NCBI RefSeq assembly: GCF_030545015.1
Contig: NZ_CP120653.1
Location: 1,116,001-1,180,000, forward strand
Direction: 5' to 3'
DNA from: Myroides sp. JBRI-B21084
GTDB lineage: Bacteria > Bacteroidota > Bacteroidia > Flavobacteriales > Flavobacteriaceae
DNA: 64,000 nt
Shown here: positions 34,388 through 44,222 of the stretch, piece by piece
Position numbering within the stretch: the first letter of the stretch is position 1
How the letters are laid out: each line of letters starts with the position of its first letter
Translations under genes and position numbers: made by a program
Notes under the pieces: model-generated
Database searches by the model: none
Seen by the model: the letters and a program-made list of their open reading frames with translations, nothing else
Told to the model about the DNA's origin: nothing

Positions 34388-35524
34388 TTATGATTTTTTT
34401 CTACGTTTGTTTTGCCAAATTATAAACCCCGTAATTGGTAACGAAGCACAAATTAACGCCGCAAAAAAAGCAATTAATTTAGTTGTAAAACCACCAATGT
34501 TACCCGTATGTAAATCGTAATTATAAGAAGTAATTTTAGTACCTAAACTTAAATTTTTGTATGATTTAATATTAATTATTTGACCACTTGTTTGGTTTAT
34601 ATAATACCAAAAAAAAGCACTAGTTTTACCTTTTTGTAAACGGACTTGAAAATCATGTGGTTCGTTTTTATCTTTTAAACGAATAGAAATTTGGCTTGCA
34701 TTTACATGATTTTGTAATATATATGCTAATCCGTTATTTAAGCTATTTGCTTCTTTTTGTGGAATAAATTCATACGAGTAGCTTTTTACTTTTTTATTTG
34801 ATTGGAATACATCAAAACTTTTAGTCACTACATTTTTAAAATCAGGAAAAGCAAAAATCAATCCTGTAAAACAAAAAATTAAAACAAAAGGCAGTATGTA
34901 AAAACCTAAAACGTTGTGTAAATCATAATTCAAACGTTTAATTTTTGCGTTTGTTTTTATTGTAAAAGCTTGTTTTAAATTTCGTTTTTTTAGATTTTTA
35001 GGTATCCATAAGCACAAACCACTTAAACCAATAATTACAAAAAGCAAAGTTGCAATACCAACAATTAGCGAACCGTATTTTTTACCTAAAAGTAAATTCA
35101 TGTGTATTTGTAGTACAATATTAAAAAACTCCTTTTTTGAATTTTCAAAATGTTGCACTTCGCCAGTATAAGGATTTAAAAATACCTGTTTATGATATAC
35201 ATGGTAATTTGTATAAAACAAAGCATTATTGTTGGTTTTTAGTGCTTTAAAAACCCAAGTTCTGTTTTTTTGAGGGAAAACTTCAACCCGAGAAATTATT
35301 TGGTTATTAGGTAATGCTTTTTCTGCAATTGCAATTAAAGAAGTAAGTTCAATTGGCTTATTTTTATTATGATTTTCAGATATAATAAAATATTTTTCAG
35401 GATAAAATAAAACCTTTAAATCGTCTTGAAAAACATATAAACAGCCAGAAATACTTACAAGTAAAACAATGCTACCTGTAAGTATTCCTAACCATTTGTG
35501 AAGCCAATTTATTTTTTTTCTCAA
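34388..35524 (-). CDS. PepSY-associated membrane protein (iron reductase-like)
   Basis: This 378-residue protein has four membrane helices (about 13-33, 144-170, 200-222 and 345-366) and PepSY regions facing the periplasm, the PepSY_TM (PiuB/FegB-type) layout. Its N-terminus INWLHKWLGILTGSIVLLVSISG is typical, and the His residues in the helices (HKWLG, HMNLLLG, DLHNVLG, DLHTGN) could bind haem. Such proteins are often made with siderophore receptors and may reduce ferric siderophores at the inner membrane. Here it lies 6 nt downstream of the TonB-dependent receptor gene. Confidence 0.88.
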   Translation of the reverse strand: MRKKINWLHKWLGILTGSIVLLVSISGCLYVFQDDLKVLFYPEKYFIISENHNKNKPIELTSLIAIAEKALPNNQIISRVEVFPQKNRTWVFKALKTNNNALFYTNYHVYHKQVFLNPYTGEVQHFENSKKEFFNIVLQIHMNLLLGKKYGSLIVGIATLLFVIIGLSGLCLWIPKNLKKRNLKQAFTIKTNAKIKRLNYDLHNVLGFYILPFVLIFCFTGLIFAFPDFKNVVTKSFDVFQSNKKVKSYSYEFIPQKEANSLNNGLAYILQNHVNASQISIRLKDKNEPHDFQVRLQKGKTSAFFWYYINQTSGQIINIKSYKNLSLGTKITSYNYDLHTGNIGGFTTKLIAFFAALICASLPITGFIIWQNKRRKKS

Positions 35525-35530
35525 ATTATA

Positions 35531-37843
35531 TTAAAATTTGTATTGTAAATTTAAACTAGTAGTTATACCGTTACCTAAAACATATTCTGCATCAAGTGCA
35601 CGGTATTGGCTAACAGTAGGGTAGTAATAGTTGTTTAAAAGATTTTCTACACCTAAACTAACAGTCCAATTTGTTTTAAAAGCATAACTTCCTGAAAAAT
35701 TAATTGTTTGAACCGCTTTTATTGGTCCTTCGCTATTATTATATTTCCCTTTTTCATTCTTTTCAAAACGATTTCTAGCATCGGTATGTAACCATGAAAG
35801 TTGCAAATTTAAGTTATTTATTGGTGAATAGTTTACATAAGCAACTGCTTTTGCTGGTGCAATTCTAGATCCATTTAAATATACTTTAGATCCGTCGTCA
35901 AAAGTAGCTTTTCCTTCAACAAACGAATAATTTCCACCAAAACTAAGTTTGTCATTTGTAAAATAATCTAAAGCAATTTCAAAGCCATATACACGTTCAG
36001 GTTCGCGTTGTGGGGTTAAATATCCACCTACATCAACTAGATTTACACCTAATTTAGAAGTGCTTATAAAATATGCTGCCGAAAAGTTAAATTTAGAAAA
36101 ACGACTACTAAAACCTGCTTCGTAATTGTTTGTTATGATAGGGTCGGTAGCTAAACTTTCAATTGTGTTTTCAGTCGCTTTACGTAAAATTCTACCTAAT
36201 TCATTAATTGCAAATCCTTGTGAAAAACTTACAAAAGGGTTAAAATAAGCATATTTTTTATAACGTAAACCAGCGTTAAACATTGTTGCTTCGTAAGGTA
36301 TTTTTCCACCTTGAACAAAAATACTTCCTTCGTTATTTGGTCCGGTAGCAATTGTTTGGTAATCTTTTACATTTACAGTTGCATTTTCGTAACGCACGCC
36401 TCCTTTAAAAATTAAATGATCAAAAAAGTCTATTCTAACTTGGGCATAAGGCGCAATATTTGCCATATCCATTTTTGGAATATACACACGACCATCAACT
36501 AAATCTTGGTAAGTCACGTCGTTTAAAACATCTAATCCATACGTTAAATCAATTGGAAATTTGGTATTAATAGGTGTGTTTAAATTAATACGCAATCCTT
36601 TTTTATTTGAGTTAATTTTAGTTTGACCAGCACCATACCAAGCACTTGAATTGGCAACGTATCTGTTCATTGATCGAAACGAATTTACATAAGCGGTAAC
36701 ATCTAATTTAGTGGTATTAAATAGATTATCTTTTGTAAACGTAAACATAAAATTGTGGTTGTAAGGCGTTCCAGCATTTTCACCAGGTTCTGTACCTTTT
36801 ATACCAACTGTAGGTGTTTGACCATAAACGCCTGTTTTGCTAATGTATTTTGCTTTTTGTGTACTGCCGTAATAATTGTAAAGCATTGTTAAGTTGGTAT
36901 GATCGGTAAAATCATATCCTAATTTTGTAAAACCATTTATTTGATTAGTGTTTGATAAGCCATCGGTTTGCCCTAAAGGTTCACCTTTAGCATCACGTTG
37001 TAAGCCTGTATAGGCATATGATGCGCCAGCAACATAACTGAATTTATTTTTACGACCGTTAAAGTACTGTGATGCGCGATAGCCTAGCGTTTCATTTCCA
37101 TGAATTGGATTAAAATTTGTACCTAAAATTGACGTTCCGTGAAAACTATTTGTTTTTGGATTTTTTTTAGTAATATAGTTAATAATACCGCCACCAGAAC
37201 CGTTTCCGTAAATTGAAGTTGCTCCTTTTATAATTTCAACACGTTCAATAGCTTGTGCGTCAATAGTTCTTATGTCTCGTTGCCCGTTCATTAGTGGTGT
37301 AGATTGTGGTACCCCATCAATTAAAACCAAAACTTGTCGTCCGCGTAACGTTTGTCCTGCATTTGTTGCTTTGTTTGTTGTTGTACCTAAACCAGGAACT
37401 AAATTTCCTAAAATAGATGATAAGTTGTTTGATATGGCACTTTGCAACGCAATATCTTCTTCATTTAAAATTGTAATCGATGAAGGTACGGTAGTTATAT
37501 GTTCGGGTTTTCTACCAACTGTAACCACTATTTCATCTAAATTAGTACTTTGATTTTCAAGTACAATAACATACTCGTTAATGTCGTTTATCGATCCAAA
37601 TAAAAAGTAAGTATCGCTATAATTTGGTGCCGAAACAATAACAGAATTATCTAAAATCTTAGCAGCATCTAGCTGCGCTTCTCCTTTTTCGTTGGTAAGT
37701 GCAATAACTTCATTTCCAGATGAAACGGTAGCATTTGCAATTGCCGTTTTTAAGTTGTTTTCAACTTTAATTTTTACTGTTTGTGCAATTATAACTTGTG
37801 TGAAGAACAAAACTATAATCGAAATAATAAATCGCAATTTCAT
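35531..37843 (-). CDS. TonB-dependent siderophore-type outer-membrane receptor
   Basis: The 770-residue protein has a signal peptide (1-20), a carboxypeptidase-like N-terminal domain (about 22-95), a plug domain (NLDEIVVTVGRKPEHITTVPSSI; RGRQVLVLIDGVPQSTP; IERVEIIKGATSIYGNGSGGGIINYIT) and a 22-strand barrel ending in NLQYKF. The plug features and the PepSY partner point to ferric-siderophore uptake (FhuE/IutA-like), but the ligand is not certain. It is likely iron-regulated: the promoter at 37873-37905 is well formed, although no Fur box could be verified by eye. Confidence 0.92.
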   Translation of the reverse strand: MKLRFIISIIVLFFTQVIIAQTVKIKVENNLKTAIANATVSSGNEVIALTNEKGEAQLDAAKILDNSVIVSAPNYSDTYFLFGSINDINEYVIVLENQSTNLDEIVVTVGRKPEHITTVPSSITILNEEDIALQSAISNNLSSILGNLVPGLGTTTNKATNAGQTLRGRQVLVLIDGVPQSTPLMNGQRDIRTIDAQAIERVEIIKGATSIYGNGSGGGIINYITKKNPKTNSFHGTSILGTNFNPIHGNETLGYRASQYFNGRKNKFSYVAGASYAYTGLQRDAKGEPLGQTDGLSNTNQINGFTKLGYDFTDHTNLTMLYNYYGSTQKAKYISKTGVYGQTPTVGIKGTEPGENAGTPYNHNFMFTFTKDNLFNTTKLDVTAYVNSFRSMNRYVANSSAWYGAGQTKINSNKKGLRINLNTPINTKFPIDLTYGLDVLNDVTYQDLVDGRVYIPKMDMANIAPYAQVRIDFFDHLIFKGGVRYENATVNVKDYQTIATGPNNEGSIFVQGGKIPYEATMFNAGLRYKKYAYFNPFVSFSQGFAINELGRILRKATENTIESLATDPIITNNYEAGFSSRFSKFNFSAAYFISTSKLGVNLVDVGGYLTPQREPERVYGFEIALDYFTNDKLSFGGNYSFVEGKATFDDGSKVYLNGSRIAPAKAVAYVNYSPINNLNLQLSWLHTDARNRFEKNEKGKYNNSEGPIKAVQTINFSGSYAFKTNWTVSLGVENLLNNYYYPTVSQYRALDAEYVLGNGITTSLNLQYKF

Positions 37844-37872
37844 TTTATATTAATTTAGACTGAATCTATTGG

Positions 37873-37905
37873 CAAATGTAAGCTGTAATGTAGAATTGTT
37901 CCAAA
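37873..37905 (-). promoter_or_regulatory. Promoter of the TonB receptor-PepSY operon
   Basis: On the minus strand TTTG (37902-37905) and TACATTTG (37873-37880) are 21 nt apart, matching the Bacteroidota promoter pattern, about 30 nt before the receptor start. Confidence 0.62.
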
Positions 37906-38024
37906 TAAAAATAGATAAAAATAAACGTTTAATTTTAATTTAAAATTTAATAGTTTGTAAATCAGTAAGTAGGGTGTTTTAAAAAATCTGACTTCAACCA
38001 ATAAAAGTTTTTATACAGCAATGC

Positions 38025-38053
38025 TTTTGCTTGGGCAATTTTTCTTAAATTTG
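38025..38053 (+). promoter_or_regulatory. Promoter of prfA
   Basis: TTTTG (38025-38029) and TAAATTTG (38046-38053) are 16 nt apart. The -7 box lies within the N-terminal extension of the longest frame, so translation must start further in, at 38075 or 38078. Confidence 0.6.
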
Positions 38054-38074
38054 CAAACTGAAATCTTTAACTAT

Positions 38075-39151
38075 ATGATGTTAGATCGTTTACAATATGT
38101 AAAACAACGTTTTGATGAGGTGTCTGACTTGATTATTCAGCCAGATGTAATTGCCGATCAAAAACGTTATGTGCAATTAAATAAAGAATACAAAGACTTA
38201 AAGGCCTTGGTTGAAAAACGCGAGGAATATATTAATGTAGTTGGAAATATTAGCGAAGCCAAAGAAATTATTGCCGATGGGAGCGATGCTGAAATGGTAG
38301 AAATGGCTAAAATGCAGTTAGACGAAGCGCAAACGCGTTTACCTGAACTTGAAGAAGAAATAAAGTTCATGCTTATTCCTAAAGATCCAGAAGACGCTAA
38401 AAACGTAATGGTTGAAATTCGTGCAGGTACAGGTGGTGATGAAGCTTCAATTTTTGCTGGCGATTTATTTAGAATGTACACCAAATATTGCGAAAATAAA
38501 GGTTGGAGAACTTCGGTTGTTGATTTAAACGAAGGTACTTCGGGCGGTTTTAAAGAAGTTATTTTTGAAGTAACTGGAGAAGATGTTTACGGAACGTTGA
38601 AATACGAAGCCGGCGTTCATCGTGTACAGCGTGTTCCACAAACCGAAACACAAGGGCGTGTGCACACATCGGCAGCAACGGTTATGGTATTACCTGAAGC
38701 GGAAGAGTTTGATGTGCAAATAGATATGAACGAAGTTCGTGTTGATTTCTTCTGTTCGTCTGGTCCAGGTGGGCAGTCGGTAAATACCACAAAATCGGCG
38801 GTACGATTAACACACATTCCAACAGGTTTGGTGGCACAATGTCAAGATCAAAAATCGCAACACAAAAACAAAGACAAAGCGTTAATTGTATTGCGTTCGC
38901 GTTTATACGAAATGGAATTGGCAAAGAAGCAAGCAGAAGACGCTACAAAACGATCTTCTCAAGTTTCATCGGGCGACCGTTCTGCTAAAATTCGTACCTA
39001 CAATTATCCGCAAGGTCGTGTTACCGATCACAGAATTGGTTTAACAATTTACGATTTAGACGGTGTTATGAATGGAAACATTCAAAAAGTAATTGATGAG
39101 TTACAATTAGTATCAAATACCGAAAAGTTAAAAGAATCAGAAGTATTTTAA
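38075..39151 (+). CDS. prfA: Peptide chain release factor 1
   Basis: With the ATG at 38075 (or the adjacent one at 38078) the protein has about 358 residues. It reads UAA and UAG stop codons and hydrolyses peptidyl-t[27 protein letters not shown] holds the universal GGQ loop, and [14 protein letters not shown] carries the PxT tripeptide that marks RF1 rather than RF2. A longer frame starting at 38021 overlaps the promoter and is rejected. A terminator follows at 39166-39190. Confidence 0.96.
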   Translation: MMLDRLQYVKQRFDEVSDLIIQPDVIADQKRYVQLNKEYKDLKALVEKREEYINVVGNISEAKEIIADGSDAEMVEMAKMQLDEAQTRLPELEEEIKFMLIPKDPEDAKNVMVEIRAGTGGDEASIFAGDLFRMYTKYCENKGWRTSVVDLNEGTSGGFKEVIFEVTGEDVYGTLKYEAGVHRVQRVPQTETQGRVHTSAATVMVLPEAEEFDVQIDMNEVRVDFFCSSGPGGQSVNTTKSAVRLTHIPTGLVAQCQDQKSQHKNKDKALIVLRSRLYEMELAKKQAEDATKRSSQVSSGDRSAKIRTYNYPQGRVTDHRIGLTIYDLDGVMNGNIQKVIDELQLVSNTEKLKESEVF

Positions 39152-39165
39152 TTTATTATATTTGG

Positions 39166-39190
39166 AAAGCCTCTATTTAAGAGGCTTTTT
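39166..39190 (+). terminator. Terminator after prfA
   Basis: AAAGCCTC (39166-39173) pairs with GAGGCTTT (39181-39188) around a 7-nt loop, with a long T-run. Confidence 0.88.
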
Positions 39191-39206
39191 TTTAAGACTT
39201 TAAACA

Positions 39207-40025
39207 ATGACAACAAAACAACTAAACGAGCAAATTCAACAAAAAAAATCATTTTTATGTATTGGTTTAGATGTTGATTTAACTAAAATTCCTCAACATT
39301 TATTAAATACAGAAGATCCAATTTTCGAATTCAATAAAGCTATTATTGATGCTACGCATGATTTGTGTGTATCATACAAACCAAATACTGCTTTTTACGA
39401 AGCTTATGGTTTAAAAGGATGGTTGTCTTTAGAAAAAACCATAAAATACATAAACGAAAATTATCCAGAAATATTTACAATAGCAGATGCAAAGCGTGGC
39501 GATATTGGAAATACATCAACTATGTATGCTAAGGCATTTTTAGAAGATTTAAATTTTGATTCGGTAACTGTAGCTCCTTATATGGGCAAAGATTCGGTTG
39601 AACCTTTTTTAGCTTTTGAAAACAAACATACCATTTTGTTGGCTTTAACTTCAAATCAAGGTGCTTTTGATTTTCAAACAAAAGAAGTTGAAGGTAAACC
39701 AATGTACCAAACCGTTTTAGAAACTTCTAAATCTTGGAAAAATAGTGAAAATTTAATGTATGTTGTTGGCGCTACAAAAGCAGAATATTTTACCGAAATT
39801 AGAAAAATTGTTCCAGATAGTTTTTTGTTAGTACCAGGCGTTGGTGCACAAGGTGGTAGCTTAGCCGAAGTTTGTAAGTATGGTATGAGTGCCAATGTAG
39901 GTTTGCTAATAAACTCATCACGAGGTATTATTTATGCATCAAACAACGAAAATTTTGCAGAAGCGGCCCGTGCCGAAGCCTTGAAACTACAAAGCGAAAT
40001 GGCTTTACATTTACAAAATAATTAA
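39207..40025 (+). CDS. pyrF: Orotidine 5'-phosphate decarboxylase (type 2)
   Basis: The 272-residue TIM-barrel enzyme makes UMP from OMP in pyrimidine synthesis. [14 protein letters not shown] and [14 protein letters not shown] (the Asp-Lys-Asp catalytic network) are clear, with [11 protein letters not shown] for phosphate binding. Its length is that of the longer type 2 group common in Bacteroidota and mycobacteria, not the 230-aa E. coli type. It starts after the prfA terminator, and the BtuF-like gene begins one base after its stop. Confidence 0.95.
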   Translation: MTTKQLNEQIQQKKSFLCIGLDVDLTKIPQHLLNTEDPIFEFNKAIIDATHDLCVSYKPNTAFYEAYGLKGWLSLEKTIKYINENYPEIFTIADAKRGDIGNTSTMYAKAFLEDLNFDSVTVAPYMGKDSVEPFLAFENKHTILLALTSNQGAFDFQTKEVEGKPMYQTVLETSKSWKNSENLMYVVGATKAEYFTEIRKIVPDSFLLVPGVGAQGGSLAEVCKYGMSANVGLLINSSRGIIYASNNENFAEAARAEALKLQSEMALHLQNN

Positions 40026-40026
40026 T

Positions 40027-40830
40027 ATGTTAGTAATTACGGACGATTTAGGAACCGTGCACACGTTTAGTCAAACTCCCAAACGCATTATTTCGTTAGT
40101 GCCTTCACTAACAGAAACTTTATACGAATTGGGTTTAGAAGATGAAATAAAAGGAATAACCAAATTTTGTGTACATCCTTTTCATTTAAAATCGGTTAAA
40201 ATTAATGTAGGCGGTACAAAAAACGTGCATGTTGATAAAGTTAAAGCGCTTACTCCAGATATTATCATAGCTAATAAAGAAGAAAATACGTTAGAAATAA
40301 TAAACAGCTTAAAAGATATTTGTCCTGTTTTTGTTACTGATATTGTAACTGTAGATGATACATTAAAAACTATTGCCAATTTTGGAACAATTTTTAAGCG
40401 TACCACCGATGCAAAAAAATGGATTGATAAAATTAGTTTTGCTTTTAACGATTTTAATGCTTTTATGGCTAATAAAGCATGGCAAAAAGCTGCTTACTTA
40501 ATTTGGCGCGAACCCTATATGGCAGCTGGCAACAATACGTTTATTAACGAAATGTTACTTTTAAATAAGTTTACAAATATTTATAGTAGCCTTGAAGGTA
40601 GATATCCCGAGGTTGAGATTAGAAAAATGCGTATTCAAGGCGATCCTGAATTGGTGTTTTTATCATCGGAACCTTACCCTTTTAAAGAAGAACATGCTTT
40701 TGAAATTGGTAGAGCCACACATCATGCTAAAACTGTTTTTGTAGATGGTGAAATGTTTTCGTGGTATGGTACTCGTCTTTTTAAAGCATTTCAATATTTT
40801 AAAACGCTCCAAAATCGTATTAGCGATTAA
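40027..40830 (+). CDS. BtuF-like helical-backbone metal receptor without signal peptide
   Basis: The 267 residues show the class III binding-protein fold (RIISLVPSLTETLYELGLEDEIKGIT, then ALTPDIIIANKEENTLE and a Rossmann-like C-terminal half ending in WYGTRLFKAFQYFKTL). Known relatives bind cobalamin, haem or iron-siderophores in the periplasm. No signal peptide or lipobox is present: the protein begins MLVITDDLGTVHTFSQ. It may be cytoplasmic, acting in B12 or metal handling, or the start is misplaced, but pyrF ends directly before it. It is co-transcribed with pyrF. Confidence 0.82.
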   Translation: MLVITDDLGTVHTFSQTPKRIISLVPSLTETLYELGLEDEIKGITKFCVHPFHLKSVKINVGGTKNVHVDKVKALTPDIIIANKEENTLEIINSLKDICPVFVTDIVTVDDTLKTIANFGTIFKRTTDAKKWIDKISFAFNDFNAFMANKAWQKAAYLIWREPYMAAGNNTFINEMLLLNKFTNIYSSLEGRYPEVEIRKMRIQGDPELVFLSSEPYPFKEEHAFEIGRATHHAKTVFVDGEMFSWYGTRLFKAFQYFKTLQNRISD

Positions 40831-40879
40831 AGGGAAATAGGGCAGAACATAAAGATTTTTAAAAAAGACAAGATACAAT

Positions 40880-41314
40880 ATGGGTGTAGCAGAATTATTA
40901 CTTAAAAGAAAGCAGGAATTAGCCGAAAAAAACAAACGTGAAGGTAATTTATATCAAGAAAATTTTAAAAACGAAAATAACGTTACGCTTTTACCAAGCG
41001 GTGTAATGTTTAAAATATTACAGCAAGGTACTGGTAATTTAGCATTGATAAGTGATACAGTACGCTGCCATTACCACGGTACAAATGTGTACGGCGAAGT
41101 TTTTGATAGTTCGGTTAACAGAGGTAAACCAGCAGAATTCCAAATTAGTAAACTTATAAAAGGTTGGCAAGAAGTAATGCCTTTGTTGCAAATAGGTACA
41201 AAAGCACAAATTGTTATACCTTCAGATAGTGCTTACGGAGATCAGCAAATTTCAAAAGAAATTGGTCCATTTAGTACTTTAATTTTTGAAGTTGAATTAT
41301 TAGAAATTCTTTAA
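40880..41314 (+). CDS. FKBP-type peptidyl-prolyl cis-trans isomerase
   Basis: The 144-residue protein has a charged N-terminal helix (residues 6-25, AELLLKRKQELAEKNKREG) and then an FKBP domain: VRCHYHGTNVYGEVFDSS, LIKGWQEVMPLLQIGTKAQIVIPSDSAYGD and STLIFEVELLEIL. It catalyses proline isomerisation and may act as a folding helper. There is no signal peptide, so it is cytoplasmic, unlike the periplasmic FkpA or Mip types. It ends at a strong bidirectional terminator. Confidence 0.92.
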   Translation: MGVAELLLKRKQELAEKNKREGNLYQENFKNENNVTLLPSGVMFKILQQGTGNLALISDTVRCHYHGTNVYGEVFDSSVNRGKPAEFQISKLIKGWQEVMPLLQIGTKAQIVIPSDSAYGDQQISKEIGPFSTLIFEVELLEIL

Positions 41315-41320
41315 TATAAC

Positions 41321-41352
41321 AAAAAACGCGATGAATTAATCATCGCGTTTTT
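41321..41352. terminator. Bidirectional terminator between FKBP gene and sucD
   Basis: AAAAACGCGATGA (41322-41334) pairs with TCATCGCGTTTTT (41340-41352) around ATTAA. It serves both converging genes. Confidence 0.92.
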
Positions 41353-41371
41353 TTGTTATATAGAAAATAAA

Positions 41372-42247
41372 TTATCCTAAAACTTCTTTTACTTTTTTAC
41401 CAATTTCAGCTGGTGAATCTACAACGTGGATACCACATTCTCTCATGATGCGTTTTTTAGCTTCTGCTGTATCATCAGCACCACCAACAATTGCACCTGC
41501 GTGACCCATTGTACGACCTTTAGGAGCAGTTTCACCTGCAATGAATCCAATAACTGGTTTTTTATTACCGTTTTCTTTGATCCAACGTGCAGCATCTGCC
41601 TCTAATTGACCACCAATTTCACCAATCATAATGATAGCTTCAGTTTCTGGATCGTTCATTAACAATTCAACAGCTTCTTTAGTAGTTGTACCAATAATTG
41701 GATCACCACCAATACCAATAGCAGTTGTTATACCTAAGCCTTGTTTTACAACTTGGTCTGCGGCTTCATAAGTTAATGTACCCGATTTAGAAACGATACC
41801 AACTGAACCTTTTTTGAAAACAAAACCTGGCATAATACCAACTTTTGCTTCACCTGGAGTAATAACACCAGGACAGTTAGGACCAACTAAACGACAATTT
41901 TCTCTTGTTTTTACATAGTTGTAAGCAGTAACCATGTCGGCAACCGGAATACCTTCTGTAATACAAATAATTACTTTAATGCCAGCTTCTGCAGCTTCCA
42001 TAATTGCATCTGCAGCAAATGCTGGTGGAACAAAAATAATAGATGTATCTGCACCTGCTTTTTCAACAGCATCTTTTACTGTATTAAATACAGGACGATC
42101 TAAATGCATAGTTCCGCCTTTACCAGGAGTAACACCACCTACAACATTTGTACCGTATTCAATCATTTGTGAAGCATGGAACGTTCCTTCGCTTCCTGTA
42201 AATCCTTGAACTATTATTTTAGAATCTTTGTTTACTAATACACTCAT
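41372..42247 (-). CDS. sucD: Succinyl-CoA ligase, alpha subunit
   Basis: The 291-residue protein is the CoA-binding and phosphohistidine subunit of succinyl-CoA synthetase, the substrate-level phosphorylation step of the TCA cycle. [20 protein letters not shown] (CoA-binding loop), [21 protein letters not shown] and [10 protein letters not shown] with the phosphorylated His249 are visible. The beta subunit gene (sucC) is not in the window, so the two subunits are unlinked here. It has its own promoter box at 42284-42291. Confidence 0.97.
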   Translation of the reverse strand: MSVLVNKDSKIIVQGFTGSEGTFHASQMIEYGTNVVGGVTPGKGGTMHLDRPVFNTVKDAVEKAGADTSIIFVPPAFAADAIMEAAEAGIKVIICITEGIPVADMVTAYNYVKTRENCRLVGPNCPGVITPGEAKVGIMPGFVFKKGSVGIVSKSGTLTYEAADQVVKQGLGITTAIGIGGDPIIGTTTKEAVELLMNDPETEAIIMIGEIGGQLEADAARWIKENGNKKPVIGFIAGETAPKGRTMGHAGAIVGGADDTAEAKKRIMRECGIHVVDSPAEIGKKVKEVLG

Positions 42248-42283
42248 AATTTATTTATAATTATCGTTTTTTGAATTATTTTA

Positions 42284-42291
42284 CAAAAATA
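42284..42291 (-). promoter_or_regulatory. Putative -7 promoter box for sucD
   Basis: The minus strand reads TATTTTTG, 36 nt before the start codon. No matching -33 box is seen. Confidence 0.48.
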
Positions 42292-42331
42292 ATGTTTAAT
42301 GAATAATATTAAAATTTTTTGGTTTAATTTT

Positions 42332-42703
42332 TTACAAATTTGCCAATTGACTCATTTGAACCCCTTTGTATAATTTGTTGTCTTTTAGTTCCCATACATT
42401 AAAAAACGTAGCTAAAACCAATTCCTCATCGGGATTTTCAAGCGTACGTACGTAATAGGTATAACGAATCATTACTTTATTGTTTTCACTCATTACATCA
42501 TGAACTTCGGCACGTAAATCAAAGTAAGAATGTTTTAAATCTTTTGAAAGAGCCATTAAATCGGCATGTTCTAACAATAAATGTCCTTTAGAACTGTGCC
42601 ATTCTAACTGAATATCTTCATGAAAAATATCTAAACAATAAATTTTGTTTAAAATACCTGCCGATTCGTAAAACTTTTTTACAATTTGTAAAGGGTTGTT
42701 CAT
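42332..42703 (-). CDS. NTF2/SnoaL-like fold protein
   Basis: The 123-residue protein has the cone-shaped NTF2-like pattern: an N-terminal helix (NPLQIVKKFYESAGI), a middle helix (DLMALSKDLKHSYFDLRAEVHDV) and long beta strands (KVMIRYTYYVRTLE; VLATFFNVWELKDNKLYKG). Related proteins include SnoaL polyketide cyclases, isomerases and binding proteins, and no active site can be named. It is the last gene of the lipid A operon, 6 nt behind the second lpxD-like gene. Confidence 0.75.
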   Translation of the reverse strand: MNNPLQIVKKFYESAGILNKIYCLDIFHEDIQLEWHSSKGHLLLEHADLMALSKDLKHSYFDLRAEVHDVMSENNKVMIRYTYYVRTLENPDEELVLATFFNVWELKDNKLYKGVQMSQLANL

Positions 42704-42709
42704 AAGTTG

Positions 42710-43621
42710 TTATTTTACTAAATTTTTAACCTTAGCAACGTGTTTGTAATATTCACGCGCTTCTTCGGCAGGAACACCAAAATACACTTTATTACCTTCT
42801 AAATTTTTAGAAACACCTGCTTTTGCTAAAATTACGGCATTTTCGCCTATGTTAATTCCACTTGTTGTTCCAACTTGCCCCCAGATGGTAACATTATTTT
42901 CTATTACTACACAACCTGCAATTCCGCATTGTGCAGCAATTAAGCACATTTCACCAATAATAGTGTCGTGTCCAATGTGTACCTGATTATCTATTTTGGT
43001 ACCTTTTTTAATGGTTGTGTCTCCCGTAACTCCTCTGTCAATTGAACAAAGAGCTCCTAGTGTAACATCATCTTCAATAACTACAGCACCAGAAGAAATT
43101 AACGGGTCGAAAAAATTGGTACGTTTTTTATAATAAAAAGCATCGGCACCTAAAACGGTTCCTGCATGTATTACAACATTATCGCCAATTATTGAATGAT
43201 CGTTAATAACAACATTTGCATGTATGATGCAATTTTTGCCAATTTTTACGTGGTTGCCAATAAATACATTCGGTTGTAAAATGGTACCTTCGCCTATAGT
43301 TGCTGTTGATGAAATTGCTGCTGATGACGCTTGAAACGGACGGAAATAAGTTGATAATTTATTAAAATCGCGAAAAGGATCATCTGAAATTAACAATGCT
43401 TTGCCTTCAGGGCATTCAACATCTTTATTAATTAAGATAATAGTTGCGTTTGAATTTAAAGCCTTATCGTAATATTTCGGGTGGTCTACAAAAACAATTT
43501 CTCCGGGTTGAACTACGTGAATTTCGTTCATTCCTAAAACAGGAAAATCGGGTGAACCAACAAAAGTACACCCAATTATTTCTGCAATATTTTCTAAACG
43601 ATATGTTTTAGGAAATCTCAT
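42710..43621 (-). CDS. Second LpxD-like acyltransferase
   Basis: The 303-residue protein has the LpxD order: an N-terminal uridine-binding-like domain (VVQPGEIVFVDHPKYY), then a left-handed beta-helix of hexapeptide repeats (about 105-270) and a C-terminal helix. It keeps the NQVHIGHD histidine matching the catalytic His of LpxD, but the second His of GxVGxxGH is replaced (GQVGTTSGINIG). It may make an alternative acylated sugar or act with the first LpxD. It lies between efp and the NTF2-like gene, 7 nt from efp. Confidence 0.85.
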   Translation of the reverse strand: MRFPKTYRLENIAEIIGCTFVGSPDFPVLGMNEIHVVQPGEIVFVDHPKYYDKALNSNATIILINKDVECPEGKALLISDDPFRDFNKLSTYFRPFQASSAAISSTATIGEGTILQPNVFIGNHVKIGKNCIIHANVVINDHSIIGDNVVIHAGTVLGADAFYYKKRTNFFDPLISSGAVVIEDDVTLGALCSIDRGVTGDTTIKKGTKIDNQVHIGHDTIIGEMCLIAAQCGIAGCVVIENNVTIWGQVGTTSGINIGENAVILAKAGVSKNLEGNKVYFGVPAEEAREYYKHVAKVKNLVK

Positions 43622-43628
43622 TTGTTAT

Positions 43629-44195
43629 TTATTCTTTAATACGTTCAATGTAACTACCTGAAGCTGTATCAATTTTAATTTTATCGCCTTCGTTTATAAA
43701 TAAAGGTACGTTTACTTGAGCACCCGTTTCTACAGTTGCTGGTTTTGTAGCATTTGTAGCAGTATTTCCTTTCACACCTGGCTCGGTATAAGTTACTTCT
43801 AGTACAATAGAGGCTGGCATATCAACAGATAAAGGCGATTCGGTTTCGGTATTAATTTGAACCATTACGTTGGTACCTTCTTTTAGTAAATCGGGTGCAT
43901 CAAGGATATTTTTATCTAACGTAATTTGTTCAAAAGTTTCGTTATTCATAAAATGAAAATCGTTTCCTTCGTTGTATAAGTACTGAAAAGTATGTGTTTC
44001 AACACGAACAACATCAATTTTATGTCCTGCTGAAAAGGTGTTGTCTAACGTTTTACCCGATGTTAAGCTTTTCATTTTTGTACGTACAAATGCAGGTCCT
44101 TTACCTGGTTTTACGTGTAAAAATTCTACAATTTTAAAAATATCGTTGTTGTATTTAATACATAATCCGTTTCTAATATCTGATGTACTTGCCAT
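43629..44195 (-). CDS. efp: Elongation factor P
   Basis: The 188-residue protein has the three EF-P domains (KOW-like N-terminal, OB middle and C-terminal). KPGKGPAFVRTKMKSL holds the lysine at the tip of the first domain that contacts the P-site tRNA and is modified by EpmA in other bacteria. The function is to rescue ribosomes stalled at polyproline. The VPLFINEGDKIKIDTASGSYIERI end is the EF-P signature. It is embedded among lpx genes, a flavobacterial arrangement. Confidence 0.96.
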   Translation of the reverse strand: MASTSDIRNGLCIKYNNDIFKIVEFLHVKPGKGPAFVRTKMKSLTSGKTLDNTFSAGHKIDVVRVETHTFQYLYNEGNDFHFMNNETFEQITLDKNILDAPDLLKEGTNVMVQINTETESPLSVDMPASIVLEVTYTEPGVKGNTATNATKPATVETGAQVNVPLFINEGDKIKIDTASGSYIERIKE

Positions 44196-44222
44196 AATTT
44201 ATTTTTAATTTAATATATTTTT

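Noticed and set aside
38021..38074. Longer start of prfA with an N-terminal extension
   Set aside because: The extension overlaps the TTTTG/TAAATTTG promoter and is not part of known RF1 sequences; the ATG at 38075 fits.
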